A stretch of 64,000 nucleotides of DNA from an uncultured Acetatifactor sp. (GTDB lineage: Bacteria; Bacillota; Clostridia; Lachnospirales; Lachnospiraceae), in contig CAKRRD010000003.1 of assembly GCA_934394815.1 (NCBI GenBank), positions 1 through 64,000 of the forward strand. Reading direction: 5' to 3'. Below are positions 19,192 through 28,224 of the stretch, piece after piece. A program made the position numbers and the translations under genes. The stretch's first letter is position 1; every line of letters starts with the position of its first letter. The notes beneath the pieces are model-generated. The model was not told where the DNA came from. It worked only from the letters and a program-made list of their open reading frames with translations, and made no database searches.

Positions 19192-19883
19192 GCGAACACC
19201 TCCCTAAAGTAAGCATCTACGGACTTACCCTTTTCTTCCCTGATATTGTCAACGGATGTGTATAACACTAACTGCCCATAGCGCATGAAGATCACTTCAT
19301 CCAGCACCTGTTCCACATCTTCGATCAGATGGGTGGAGATCAGCACGGTAGCTTCCGGATTGTAGTTGTTGATAATGGTGCGCAGGATGTAATCTCTCGC
19401 CGCCGGATCCACCCCGGCAATGGGCTCATCGAGAATATACAGGCTGGCATTCCGGCTCATGACCAGGATCAGCTGCACCTTCTCCTTCGTGCCTTTGGAC
19501 AGGGTCCGCATCTTCACCGCAGGATCAATTCCAAGGCTCCTTAACATCTCTTCCGCCCGCTCCCTGGAAAAGTCCGCATAAAAGTCCTGAAAGAAATCCA
19601 GGATTTCCCGGATCGTCTGACTCATGGTCAGATACGTACGATCCGGCAGATAGGCTACCTTGCTCTTGGTCGCCGGTCCCACGTAATTGCCATCGATCAT
19701 GATGGTGCCTTCCGTCGGTGTCAGCAGACCGTTTAACATTTTGATCAGAGTCGTCTTGCCACTGCCGTTAGGCCCTAACAGTCCGATGATCTTCCCTTTG
19801 GGAAGACTTACGGTCAGATGATTCACGGCTGTATTTGCACCGTATTTCTTGGTCAGATTTACAATTTCCACCAGATTATTCAT
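19185..19883 (-). CDS. ABC transporter ATPase (Ytr/Bcr type)
   Basis: This 232-residue ATPase has Walker A GPNGSGKTT, signature LSKGTKEKVQ, Walker B LYILDEPIAGVD and the switch His in ISTHLIE. The short single-domain form and the LSKGTKEK signature are typical of export or envelope-stress ABC systems. It lies between the GntR regulator and the permease, which it overlaps by seven bases. Confidence 0.92.
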   Translation of the reverse strand: MNNLVEIVNLTKKYGANTAVNHLTVSLPKGKIIGLLGPNGSGKTTLIKMLNGLLTPTEGTIMIDGNYVGPATKSKVAYLPDRTYLTMSQTIREILDFFQDFYADFSRERAEEMLRSLGIDPAVKMRTLSKGTKEKVQLILVMSRNASLYILDEPIAGVDPAARDYILRTIINNYNPEATVLISTHLIEDVEQVLDEVIFMRYGQLVLYTSVDNIREEKGKSVDAYFREVFAC

Positions 19884-19930
19884 TTCTATTTCCGCCTCTC
19901 TTTGTTTTCGTCATGGGTTCCGAGCCTTTC

Positions 19931-20290
19931 TCAGGCTTGTACCTTATCGAAGAGATCCCGGATCTCTTCCTTCTGATACCCCAGTTCCTGCATGTTATTG
20001 ATAAAATTCCGGACATGACCGGCTGCCAGCTGTTCTCGGGTATTTCCAATCAGTCCGGTGTCCTCCGTCACGGTTCTTCCACTGGTGCGCTGTGTCACGA
20101 TCAGGCCGCTCCGCTCCAGTTCCGCAAAAGCTTTCTGCATCGTATTCGGATTCACCGCTGCCACCGCCGCAAGATCTCTTACGCTCGGCAGCTTCTCTCC
20201 CGGCTGATATTTTCCCGACACGATCTCTCTCTGGATCCGTTCCACCAGCTGCGCATATATGGGTCTGTCCGCATCTAATTCCCACGCCAT
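19931..20290 (-). CDS. GntR-family regulator, YtrA subgroup
   Basis: This 119-residue regulator has the GntR winged helix at about residues 8-75 (GEKLPSVRDLAAVAAVNPNT). A short helical tail follows instead of an effector domain, which is the hallmark of the YtrA subgroup. I chose the start at 20290 because AGGAAAGG is well spaced from it; an ATG nine bases earlier touches that signal. The promoter upstream overlaps a 26-bp inverted repeat, so it probably represses its own ABC operon. Confidence 0.9.
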   Translation of the reverse strand: MAWELDADRPIYAQLVERIQREIVSGKYQPGEKLPSVRDLAAVAAVNPNTMQKAFAELERSGLIVTQRTSGRTVTEDTGLIGNTREQLAAGHVRNFINNMQELGYQKEEIRDLFDKVQA

Positions 20291-20374
20291 TCCTATCATC
20301 CTTTCCTGTTTTTTCTGTCACTTATCATTTTTTGTGGATGCTTCCCCTGTCCTCAAAAGCTTTGTTGTTTCACT

Positions 20375-20422
20375 GTATTATTTATTTAATACAATAATAC
20401 GTTATATATTTTTATCTGTCAA
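20375..20422 (-). promoter_or_regulatory. GntR-ABC promoter with overlapping operator
   Basis: TTGACA (20417-20422) and TATTAT (20394-20399) are 17 bases apart on the minus strand. The -10 lies inside an imperfect palindrome at 20375-20400 with arms GTATTATT and AATAATAC around an AT-rich centre. The position over the -10 and start site suits a repressor operator, most simply for the YtrA-type regulator itself. Confidence 0.7.
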
Positions 20423-20537
20423 GTTTTTTCCATGCACATTTTTTCTGTTTTGGCATATTCTGTAAGGAACATTTATTGCCTGCCCCAACCGTTCTCTGTG
20501 ATCTGCTGCTCTAAAACGGGCCAGGCAGAAAGGACCC

Positions 20538-21785
20538 ATGTCCATGGATACTACTTATACAGGTTCCCTTCAGATCAGCGTAACCTCCTCGCTTGGGCTG
20601 ACCCCGATCTCCGGGGCCACTGTTACCGTTTCCTATACCGGGGATCCCGACTCCCCTCTGGAAACCCTCACCACCGACGAATCCGGGCAGACTTCCGTGA
20701 TCACTCTGCCGGCGCCTCCCAGAGATCTGTCCCTCTCTCCGGACATCACCGCACAGCCTTATTCCGAATACAATATTCAGGTAACAGCCAAAGGCTTCGA
20801 GCCGGTGCTGGTGTCCGGTTCCGAGATCCTTGCGGATGAATTCTCCCTGCAATCCATACGAATGAATCCCCTTAATGTCACAGAAGAGGAAGAAAAAATC
20901 GTTGTTATACCCGCTCATACCCTCTTCGGAGAATACCCGCCGAAGATTCCGGAAGAAGAGATCAAGCCCATGAACGAGACCGGAGAGATCGTCCTGAGCC
21001 GCGTAGTCATTCCGGAGTACATCATCGTACATGACGGTGTCCCGGAGGATCCCACCGCCCGCAACTACTGGGTGCGTTACAAGGATTATATCAAAAATGT
21101 AGCCTCCAGCGAGATCTATTCCACCTGGCCGGAAAGTGCGATCTATGCCAACATTCTGGTCATTCAGTCCTTTACATTAAACAGAGTCTACACGGAGTGG
21201 TACCGAGGACGTGGATACGATTTTACCATAACTTCTTCTACCGCATATGACCAGAAATGGATCTATGGCAGAAATATATTCGAAGAGATCGATTATCTGG
21301 TAGACTCCATCTTTACCAACTATTTATCCAGACCCGGCGTGCGGCAGCCTATTTTCACTTCCTACTGTGACGGGAACCGTGCCACCTGCCGGGGACTTAG
21401 CCAGTGGGGTTCCAAATCCCTTGCCGATCAGGGATACTCTGCCATTGACATCATCCACTATTACTACGGTAATGACATGTATATCAACTCCGCAGATATC
21501 ATTTCCGGCGTTCCCTCCTCCTGGCCCGGCTATGATCTGACCATCGGCTCCTCCGGGGAAAAGGTCCGTCAGCTGCAGCAACAGTTGAACCGGATCGCCA
21601 GAAACTATCCGGCGATCCCCACACTGACTCCCGACGGGATCTACGGCCCCGGCACAGCGGAAGCCGTCCGTACCTTCCAGAGGATCTTTAATCTGCCCCA
21701 GACCGGTATCGTGGATTATCCCACCTGGTTTGAGATCTCAGACATCTATGTGGGAGTAACGCGCATCTCGGAACCGGATGCCTGA
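20538..21785 (+). CDS. SpoIID-like protein with peptidoglycan-binding domain
   Basis: This 415-residue protein has three parts. Residues about 5-115 are beta-rich and resemble a carboxypeptidase-regulatory-like domain. Residues about 150-325 match SpoIID, a lytic transglycosylase that trims peptidoglycan during spore engulfment. The YIKNVASSEIYSTWPESAIY segment keeps the Glu equivalent to the known catalytic one, and GLSQWGSKSLADQGYSAIDI is the SpoIID C-terminal motif. SYCDGNRATC may supply metal ligands. Residues about 333-400 are a PG_binding_1 repeat (LQQQLNR, PDGIYGPGT). AAAGGA precedes the start. No signal peptide or membrane anchor is visible, which is odd for a wall enzyme. Confidence 0.85.
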   Translation: MSMDTTYTGSLQISVTSSLGLTPISGATVTVSYTGDPDSPLETLTTDESGQTSVITLPAPPRDLSLSPDITAQPYSEYNIQVTAKGFEPVLVSGSEILADEFSLQSIRMNPLNVTEEEEKIVVIPAHTLFGEYPPKIPEEEIKPMNETGEIVLSRVVIPEYIIVHDGVPEDPTARNYWVRYKDYIKNVASSEIYSTWPESAIYANILVIQSFTLNRVYTEWYRGRGYDFTITSSTAYDQKWIYGRNIFEEIDYLVDSIFTNYLSRPGVRQPIFTSYCDGNRATCRGLSQWGSKSLADQGYSAIDIIHYYYGNDMYINSADIISGVPSSWPGYDLTIGSSGEKVRQLQQQLNRIARNYPAIPTLTPDGIYGPGTAEAVRTFQRIFNLPQTGIVDYPTWFEISDIYVGVTRISEPDA

Positions 21786-21793
21786 CAAAAAAG

Positions 21794-21837
21794 CGCCCGA
21801 AGTGATCGTGAAATCCGCTTCGGGCGTTCCTGTTTTT
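21794..21837. terminator. Shared terminator of SpoIID-like gene and htpG
   Basis: CGCCCGAAG (21794-21802) pairs with CTTCGGGCG (21818-21826). T-rich DNA follows on the plus strand (TTCCTGTTTTT) and a run of A precedes it, so it can end both converging transcripts. Confidence 0.85.
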
Positions 21838-21852
21838 ACATTTCTATTTGTT

Positions 21853-23958
21853 TTATCTGGTCAGCAGCATCATAATGTCGTTGCTTCTTGCCACGAACTT
21901 GGTCATGGCATCAGCAGACAGAGGTGCATGCTGGAGTTTTGCCAGATCGTACAGCTGCTCGCAGATCATTTCTGCATTCTCGCCGTCCTGGTGCTCCGTA
22001 ATGTACTGTACCAGAGGATGGTTGGCATTCAGGATCAGGGTCTCGCCCTCACCACCGAAAGCACTCATATCCATACCGGGCATGGAGTACATCTTCATCA
22101 TATCCTGCATACGTCTGCTCTCTTCGGACAGCGTGATCATAGAAGAGATCTTCTTGTTCTTCAGCTTCTCTACCTTGATCGTGATCTTGTCATTCTTCAG
22201 AGCCTTCTTCATCAGCTTGCTGATGCTCTCAGCCTGCTCTTCCATCTCTTTTTCAGCCTTCTTGGAAGTCTTGGACTTCAGGGCATCGGTCACATCCGCA
22301 TCGATACGCTGGAACTTGATTCCCTCGTTCTTCTGCTCCAACTGGGAGATGAAGGGCTGATCGATATTGTGGGTCAGGATCACAGCATCCATCTTGGCAG
22401 CCTTGAACATATTGATGTACTGGCTCTGCTGCTGTTCATCCGTTACATAGTAGATGATCTTCTCCTTCTTCTCTTCCTCGGCATTTTCCTCAGAAGCGTC
22501 GGCTTCCGTCTTGTCCTCTACGACTTCGGCTTCTACCTTATTGCCGTTCTCATCCACTGCATTTTCCTTGTTCTCTTCCTCATCCTGCGGCTTGATCTCC
22601 AGGCACTCCGGCAGCGTCAGATATTTGCCCTCCAGATTCTTGAAAAGGATGTAATCGTTCATTTTCTCACAGAACTTGTCATCCTTCAGGCAGCCGAACT
22701 TGATGAAGGGACTGATGTCATCCCAGTACTTGTCGTACTCTTCCTTGTCGGTCTTGCACATACCCGCCAGCTTGTCCGCTACCTTCTTGGTAATGTACTC
22801 AGCGATCTTCTTGACAAATCCGTCGTTCTGCAATGCGCTTCTGGATACATTCAGAGGCAGATCCGGGCAATCAATGACACCCTTTAACAACAGCAGGAAC
22901 TCCGGAATGACTTCCTTGATGTTATCTGCGATGAATACCTGATTGTTGTACAGCTTGATGGTACCTTCGATGGACTCATACTCCATATTGATCTTCGGGA
23001 AGTACAGAATACCCTTCAGATTGAAAGGATAGTCCATGTTCAGGTGGATCCAGAACAGAGGCTCCTTATAATCCTGGAATACCTTGCGGTAGAAGTCCAG
23101 ATACTCTTCCTTTGTGCACTCGTTGGGATGTTTGGTCCACAGAGGCTGTGTCTCGTTGATCAGTTCGGGACGCTTTCTGATCTTCAGCTTCTTCGGCTCT
23201 TCTGCCGCCTCAGCAGTTTCTGCATTCTCGCCCTCTGCCGTTTCCTTCTTCTCCGGCTTGATCTCTTCCAGCACTTCATCATCGGGAAGCTTTTCCTCTT
23301 CCTTGATGATCTGGGTCTCCTTGGTGTTCGCCTTGGACAGATAGATTTCGGTAGGCATGAAGGAACAATACTTCTTCACAACCTCACGAGCCTTGTACTC
23401 ATTGCAAAACTCCAGGCAATCTTCATTTAAGAACAGGGTAATGGTCGTACCCACGTCCGTCTTGTCACCGTCTTCCATGGAGAACTCGGTGCCGCCGTCG
23501 CACTCCCAGTGCACTGCCCTGGCACCATCCTTGTAGGATAAGGTGTCGATATGTACTTCATCCGCTACCATGAATGCGGAATAGAAGCCCAGTCCGAAAT
23601 GACCGATGATCTGGTCGGAATTGCTCTTGTCCTTATATTTCTCAATGAAATCCGTAGCGCCGGAAAATGCGATCTGGTTGATATACTCTTCCACTTCGTC
23701 GGCGGTCATGCCCAGACCGTTATCCTTGAAGGTCAGTGTCTTCTTCTCAGGATCCACGATGACATCCACACGTCCCTTATAACCTTCGGGAAGAGAATAT
23801 TCTCCCATCATGTCCAGTTTTTTCAGCTTGGTCACAGCATCGCAGCCGTTAGAGATCAGCTCTCTGTAGAAAATGTCGTGATCGGAATACAACCACTTTT
23901 TAATAATCGGAAAAATGTTTTCACTGTTGATTGATAAGCTACCGCTTTTTGCTGCCAT
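21853..23958 (-). CDS. htpG: Hsp90 chaperone HtpG with charged linker
   Basis: HtpG is an ATP-dependent chaperone of the GHKL family. The 701-residue protein has the ATP site motifs ELISNGCDA (Asn38), DNGLGM and GHFGLGFYSAF in the N-terminal domain. Unusually, residues about 218-262 form an acidic/lysine-rich linker between the N-terminal and middle domains. A second acidic stretch lies at about 455-505. Typical bacterial HtpG is about 620-640 residues and lacks these. The ATG at 23958 is preferred over a GTG nine bases earlier because AAGGA is ten bases before it. A CIRCE operator overlaps the promoter. Confidence 0.96.
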   Translation of the reverse strand: MAAKSGSLSINSENIFPIIKKWLYSDHDIFYRELISNGCDAVTKLKKLDMMGEYSLPEGYKGRVDVIVDPEKKTLTFKDNGLGMTADEVEEYINQIAFSGATDFIEKYKDKSNSDQIIGHFGLGFYSAFMVADEVHIDTLSYKDGARAVHWECDGGTEFSMEDGDKTDVGTTITLFLNEDCLEFCNEYKAREVVKKYCSFMPTEIYLSKANTKETQIIKEEEKLPDDEVLEEIKPEKKETAEGENAETAEAAEEPKKLKIRKRPELINETQPLWTKHPNECTKEEYLDFYRKVFQDYKEPLFWIHLNMDYPFNLKGILYFPKINMEYESIEGTIKLYNNQVFIADNIKEVIPEFLLLLKGVIDCPDLPLNVSRSALQNDGFVKKIAEYITKKVADKLAGMCKTDKEEYDKYWDDISPFIKFGCLKDDKFCEKMNDYILFKNLEGKYLTLPECLEIKPQDEEENKENAVDENGNKVEAEVVEDKTEADASEENAEEEKKEKIIYYVTDEQQQSQYINMFKAAKMDAVILTHNIDQPFISQLEQKNEGIKFQRIDADVTDALKSKTSKKAEKEMEEQAESISKLMKKALKNDKITIKVEKLKNKKISSMITLSEESRRMQDMMKMYSMPGMDMSAFGGEGETLILNANHPLVQYITEHQDGENAEMICEQLYDLAKLQHAPLSADAMTKFVARSNDIMMLLTR

Positions 23959-24055
23959 TTTTACCACATCCTTTTCTATAATTGCACAGTCATGGCTGAC
24001 TGCTATCTAACTGATTCTAAGTGTAGGACTGCAAAAATAAAAAGTCAAGACAAAT

Positions 24056-24082
24056 TTAGCACTCATTATAAATGAGTGCTAA
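24056..24082 (-). promoter_or_regulatory. CIRCE operator (HrcA site) of htpG
   Basis: TTAGCACTC and GAGTGCTAA flank exactly nine bases, a perfect match to the CIRCE consensus bound by HrcA. It overlaps the spacer and -10 of the htpG promoter, so HrcA would block transcription until heat or misfolded protein inactivates it. The hrcA gene is not in the window. Confidence 0.97.
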
Positions 24083-24093
24083 CAATCTGTCAA
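24065..24093 (-). promoter_or_regulatory. Consensus sigma-A promoter of htpG
   Basis: A perfect TTGACA (24088-24093) and perfect TATAAT (24065-24070) are separated by 17 bases on the minus strand. This is the strongest promoter in the window and needs a repressor; the CIRCE element covers it. Confidence 0.93.
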
Positions 24094-24160
24094 AAATCCA
24101 GTATTTATCAACATTTCCGTAATTCTAAAATTTTAATAAAGCGTATGGTGTTCCTAAGAA

Positions 24161-25285
24161 TCACTCCTCCGGGAAATATTTTGCATACACATCAAAAAAG
24201 TTATCCGTAGTCACCTGTTCGTCCGTGATCAGGGTGATCTCATCCCACAGTTTGTCATTGAGCTGACGCACCAGCGTATTCACGAAGCTGTCATACTCCT
24301 GTCCGAAGACTTCCCTTTTCCGTTCCTCTACAATCTTAAGCTTATTGGCATCGGTTTCTTCTCTGTCCAGTGTATTGGTACATTTGATAATATAATATCC
24401 TCTTTCGCACTGAATCACCTGGCTCACTTCATCCGTTGCCAGGTTAAATGCTGCTTCCTCGTAGGCACTCTCCGCCTCCCCCTTACCGAAGGAATAGGTG
24501 ATCTCGGAATCATCGCTGTATTTGGAAGCCAGCTCCGTGAAATCGTGTTCTCCGTCCACCGCCATGGCTCTCACCTCACAGGCTTTTTCGTAAGCTTTTT
24601 GGATAGAACTTTCCGAATAGGGTTTTAAGTTACCGTCCATGTCCGTGGATGCCGTTGCAAAAAAGATCTGCTGCACCGTAATCTTGCGCGCCTCGTCATC
24701 ACTGATCTCCGGATTGATATCCTGAATGATCAGCCGATAGACCTTATCTGCCATGGCGTATTCCCGGTACAGATTTTCCACGATCTCCTCCGTGGCGCCC
24801 ATGGTCTCGATCTCTGTGTCATTCAGGGAAGAATAATACTCCTGCGCTGCCTGAACAACCTTTGCCTCCTCGCCTTCCTCCAGCGTGACTTCCTTCTCCT
24901 TTGCCAGCAGATACATGGTCTTGATCTGGGCGATTCTTGCCAGAACTGTCTCCTTGACATTATCCTCCAGCGTCACACCGTTTAAGGAAGTGTTCCAGAT
25001 CTCCGTTCCGTAGACATTCTCATACTGATTCTGCGTCGTGGTCAGATAGATCATAATCTCCGCTTTGGAACAGGATTCATCCCCGATCCGGAACACCTCA
25101 TTTTTCCCCAGACCCGTGGTGAACACCACCTTCGTGCCCTCACTGCTGCCGCAGGCAGTGAGTCCCACTGCCATGCTCATTCCCAGTACTCCGGCGGTCA
25201 GCACCGCTGCCACACATTTCCTCCCCCTGCATTCTCTGTATTCGGTATTGCTTTTGTTATCTTTTTCTCTATCATAAAAAAACAT
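24161..25285 (-). CDS. PrsA/SurA-type foldase lipoprotein
   Basis: This 374-residue protein probably helps secreted proteins fold outside the membrane. It has a long charged N-terminus, then a hydrophobic stretch ending in a lipobox (LTAC near residue 45). A SurA-like N-terminal helical domain follows. A parvulin-type prolyl isomerase domain spans about residues 200-315 (VQQIFFAT, FTELASKYSDDS, ECERGYYIIK-like end). The start follows AGGAAAACAG. The gene has its own promoter. Isomerase activity is inferred from the fold only. Confidence 0.88.
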   Translation of the reverse strand: MFFYDREKDNKSNTEYRECRGRKCVAAVLTAGVLGMSMAVGLTACGSSEGTKVVFTTGLGKNEVFRIGDESCSKAEIMIYLTTTQNQYENVYGTEIWNTSLNGVTLEDNVKETVLARIAQIKTMYLLAKEKEVTLEEGEEAKVVQAAQEYYSSLNDTEIETMGATEEIVENLYREYAMADKVYRLIIQDINPEISDDEARKITVQQIFFATASTDMDGNLKPYSESSIQKAYEKACEVRAMAVDGEHDFTELASKYSDDSEITYSFGKGEAESAYEEAAFNLATDEVSQVIQCERGYYIIKCTNTLDREETDANKLKIVEERKREVFGQEYDSFVNTLVRQLNDKLWDEITLITDEQVTTDNFFDVYAKYFPEE

Positions 25286-25343
25286 CTGTTTTCCTGCCTT
25301 TACAGTTCTCTTTTTTCTCTCTTTCGAAAGCCCTTGAAATTTG

Positions 25344-25373
25344 ATTATACCCTATTTTGATACAGTGTGCCAA
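25344..25373 (-). promoter_or_regulatory. Promoter of the PrsA-like gene
   Basis: TTGGCA and TATAAT are separated by 18 bases on the minus strand, about 58 bases before the start codon. Confidence 0.7.
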
Positions 25374-25416
25374 ATTTTCTTGTAAGTTCAGAAAAATATA
25401 AGAATTTCAGACAACA

Positions 25417-25454
25417 GAAAAGTGCGTGCAGCATCTTTTGTCCACACGCACTTT
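25417..25454 (-). terminator. Probable terminator of the formate dehydrogenase operon
   Basis: AAAAGTGCGTG and CACGCACTTT pair around a 16-base loop. On the minus strand TTTTCTGTTGT follows. A smaller hairpin (AACCAC/GTGGTT) at 25471-25485 lies between it and the fdhA stop. Confidence 0.65.
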
Positions 25455-25500
25455 CCTTTTTTGTTTTCTTAACCACTCGGTGGTTATATTTTCCCTTATT

Positions 25501-28224
25501 TTACTCTGCGATGTTCTCAGCCAGTCTGTCCTCTGCGGAAAGCTTTTCCACTTTTACCGCACAGACTTTGTATTCCGGAATTCTCGCATATTTATCCAAT
25601 GCCGCATTGGTCAGGATATTGGCATTACCATCCGGGAAATGGAACGGCATCCACGTCTCCTTCGGAGACACTTTATCTCCCACTCTCGCAGTCGTGATCA
25701 GCGTACCTCTTCTGGAGGTAACTCTTACCTTTTCTCCGTTTTCAATGCCCAGCCGTACTGCATCCTCTGTATTCAACTCGATGAAGGAATGGCCTTCCTT
25801 TTCCATCAGTCCCGGGGTCTTGCCGGTCATGGCTCTGGTATTGTAATGGTACAGAATACGTCCCGTCATCATGATAAACGGATATTCTTCATCCGGAAGT
25901 TCCGCACTGGGCACATACTCTGCAGGGTAGAACCATCCCAGTCCTCTGGAGAACTTACCCACATGTAAGATCGGTGTACCGGGGTGCTTCTTATCCGGGC
26001 AGGGCCACTGGATGCTTTCTCCCTTGTCCAGTCTTCTGTGGCTGATTCCCGCAAAGCTGGGAGTCAGGGACGAAATCTCATCCATGATTTCCTCAGAAGT
26101 CAGCTGGGGCTGCGGATATCCCATGCGGTTCATCAGGTCGATGAAAATATCGGTATCCAGACGCATCTCGCCTTCCAGTGTCACTGCTTTACGCACACGC
26201 TGTACTCTTCTCTCCGTATTGCTGAAGGTGCCTTCCTTCTCCGCATAGCTGGTACCGGGCAGAATCACATCCGCATACTGCGCGGTCTCTGTCATGAACA
26301 GGTCGGACAATACCAGGAAATCCAGACTTTCCAGTGCCTTACGGATATGATGCTGGTCCGCATCCGTTACGACAGGGTCCTCGCCGAAGATAAAGAGTCC
26401 CCGGATCTCCTTACGGATTGCCGCAGGGAATACATCCGTTGCATGTACACCGGGCTTTTTGTTCAGCTCCACGCCCCATGCTTTTTCAAATTTCGCCATA
26501 ACCTCGGGATTCGTCACCTTCTGATAGCCGGGGAAATCTCCCGGCAGTGCACCCATGTCACAGGCTCCCTGTACATTATTCTGGCCACGTAAGGGATTTA
26601 CGCCACAACCGCTGCGTCCCAGCTTGCCCACCAGCATGGCCATATTGGACATGGACATAACGCCCTCGGTTCCGGTGGAATGTTCCGTTACACCCAGGCA
26701 ATAGATAATAGGTGCTTTCTTCGCCTTGGCATACATCAGTGCTGCCTCCCGCAGATGGTCTGCGTCAATATGACAAATCTCTGCCACACGCTCCGGGGTA
26801 TATTCCGCTACGATCTTTTTCAGTTCTTCAAAGCCTTCGGTTCTGGTGCGGATAAACTCCTCATCCGCCAGTCCCTCGTTAATGATCACATTCATCATAC
26901 CGTTGGCAAATGCCACGTTGGTACCGGGCTTTAATTTCAGATGAATATCTGCCTGTCTGGACAGACCGATATCTCTGGGATCCACCACGATCAGACGGGT
27001 TCCCCTCTCCACAGCCTGACGGATCTGCATACCGATGACAGGATGCGCTTCTTCCGGATTGGAACCTACCAGCATGATCACATCCACATCATTTGTAATG
27101 TCACTGATGGGATTGGTCATGGCTCCGCTTCCCAGGGTCATGGCAAGTCCGGCCACGGTTGCGGAATGACAGACTCTGGCACAGTTGTCTACATTATTGG
27201 TGCCAAACGCACAGCGGACCATTTTCTGCAGCATATAACAGTCCTCATTGGGAGAACGGGAGCAGGCAAAGCCTGCCAGTGCATCAGAACCGTATTTTTT
27301 CTTGATCTCGGTAAATTTAGCTGCGATCAGATCCAGTGCCTCATCCCAGGTAGCACGCTCAAACTCTCCGGTCTCATGATTCTTGATCAGAGGATATTTT
27401 AATCTCTCCGGTGAATGTACGAAATTAAAGGAGCCAAATCTGCCCTTAACACACAGCAGTCCCTTGTTGGAAGGGCCGTTTGCCGGTTCCACATCCACGA
27501 TCTCGTTATCCTTTACCACCAGATAATACTGACAGCCGGTAGCACAATGGGGACAGGTCGTCAGAACCTTTTTCACCTTGCCGACCTGGTACTTTTTACG
27601 GTTTTTGGCTACCAGTGCTCCGGTAGGACATACTGCCGCGCAGTTACCGCAGGACTCGCAGTCTGTCTCCTTCCAGTCCGGTCCGAACGGAGCATCGATC
27701 AGGGTTCTCGTACCGATCTTGCTGTTATGCAGGGTGCCGTTGCAGGACACCTTGTTACAAGTGCTGACACATCTCTGACAGTTGATGCACAGTTCCGGAT
27801 AATAGGTCAGAAAAGGATTTTCTTTTTTCGCTTCAAATTTTGCCGCACTTCCGGGATAGCAGGACTTCGTAATGCCATATTCATTGGACAGATCCTGCAG
27901 TCTGCAGTCACCGGATTTGCTGCAGGAGAAGCATCTGACATCATGGTTGGCCAGCAGCATGTTCAATACCTGTTTTCTGCTGTTCACCACTCTCTCGGAA
28001 TGAGTGTTCACCACCATTCCTTCTTTCACTTTCGTATTGCAGGAAGTTACCAGATGTCTGCTGCCTTCTACTTCCACCACGCACATCTTGCAGGCTCCTA
28101 CCTCATTGACATCCTTCAGGTAGCAGAGTGTGGGGATCTTGACATCCGCCTCCTGTGCAGCTTCCAGTATGGATAAATTCTCATCTACGGAAATCTGTTT
28201 TCCATCTATGGTGATCGTTACCAT
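25501..28224 (-). CDS. fdhA: Formate dehydrogenase catalytic subunit (Cys type)
   Basis: This 907-residue molybdopterin oxidoreductase most likely interconverts formate and CO2. A [2Fe-2S] ferredoxin domain has Cys34, 45, 48 and 62. A NuoG-like His-Cys3 cluster site (HDVRCFSCSKSGDC) follows at 94-107. Two [4Fe-4S] sites lie at 146-156 and 189-199, and the catalytic-domain cluster begins CPHCATGC at 224. The metal ligand is Cys352 in ARVCHSAT, where selenoprotein forms have selenocysteine; the following His is kept. The start at 28224 follows AGGAGG and shares one base with the stop of the upstream gene (TAATG), so translation is coupled. The fdhD gene nearby supports the formate assignment. 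Confidence 0.88.
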   Translation of the reverse strand: MVTITIDGKQISVDENLSILEAAQEADVKIPTLCYLKDVNEVGACKMCVVEVEGSRHLVTSCNTKVKEGMVVNTHSERVVNSRKQVLNMLLANHDVRCFSCSKSGDCRLQDLSNEYGITKSCYPGSAAKFEAKKENPFLTYYPELCINCQRCVSTCNKVSCNGTLHNSKIGTRTLIDAPFGPDWKETDCESCGNCAAVCPTGALVAKNRKKYQVGKVKKVLTTCPHCATGCQYYLVVKDNEIVDVEPANGPSNKGLLCVKGRFGSFNFVHSPERLKYPLIKNHETGEFERATWDEALDLIAAKFTEIKKKYGSDALAGFACSRSPNEDCYMLQKMVRCAFGTNNVDNCARVCHSATVAGLAMTLGSGAMTNPISDITNDVDVIMLVGSNPEEAHPVIGMQIRQAVERGTRLIVVDPRDIGLSRQADIHLKLKPGTNVAFANGMMNVIINEGLADEEFIRTRTEGFEELKKIVAEYTPERVAEICHIDADHLREAALMYAKAKKAPIIYCLGVTEHSTGTEGVMSMSNMAMLVGKLGRSGCGVNPLRGQNNVQGACDMGALPGDFPGYQKVTNPEVMAKFEKAWGVELNKKPGVHATDVFPAAIRKEIRGLFIFGEDPVVTDADQHHIRKALESLDFLVLSDLFMTETAQYADVILPGTSYAEKEGTFSNTERRVQRVRKAVTLEGEMRLDTDIFIDLMNRMGYPQPQLTSEEIMDEISSLTPSFAGISHRRLDKGESIQWPCPDKKHPGTPILHVGKFSRGLGWFYPAEYVPSAELPDEEYPFIMMTGRILYHYNTRAMTGKTPGLMEKEGHSFIELNTEDAVRLGIENGEKVRVTSRRGTLITTARVGDKVSPKETWMPFHFPDGNANILTNAALDKYARIPEYKVCAVKVEKLSAEDRLAENIAE

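Noticed and set aside
21778..22887. 369-residue plus-strand frame
   Set aside because: It lies antisense within htpG, which is certain. Its leucine-rich composition comes from the reverse of Glu/Lys-rich codons.
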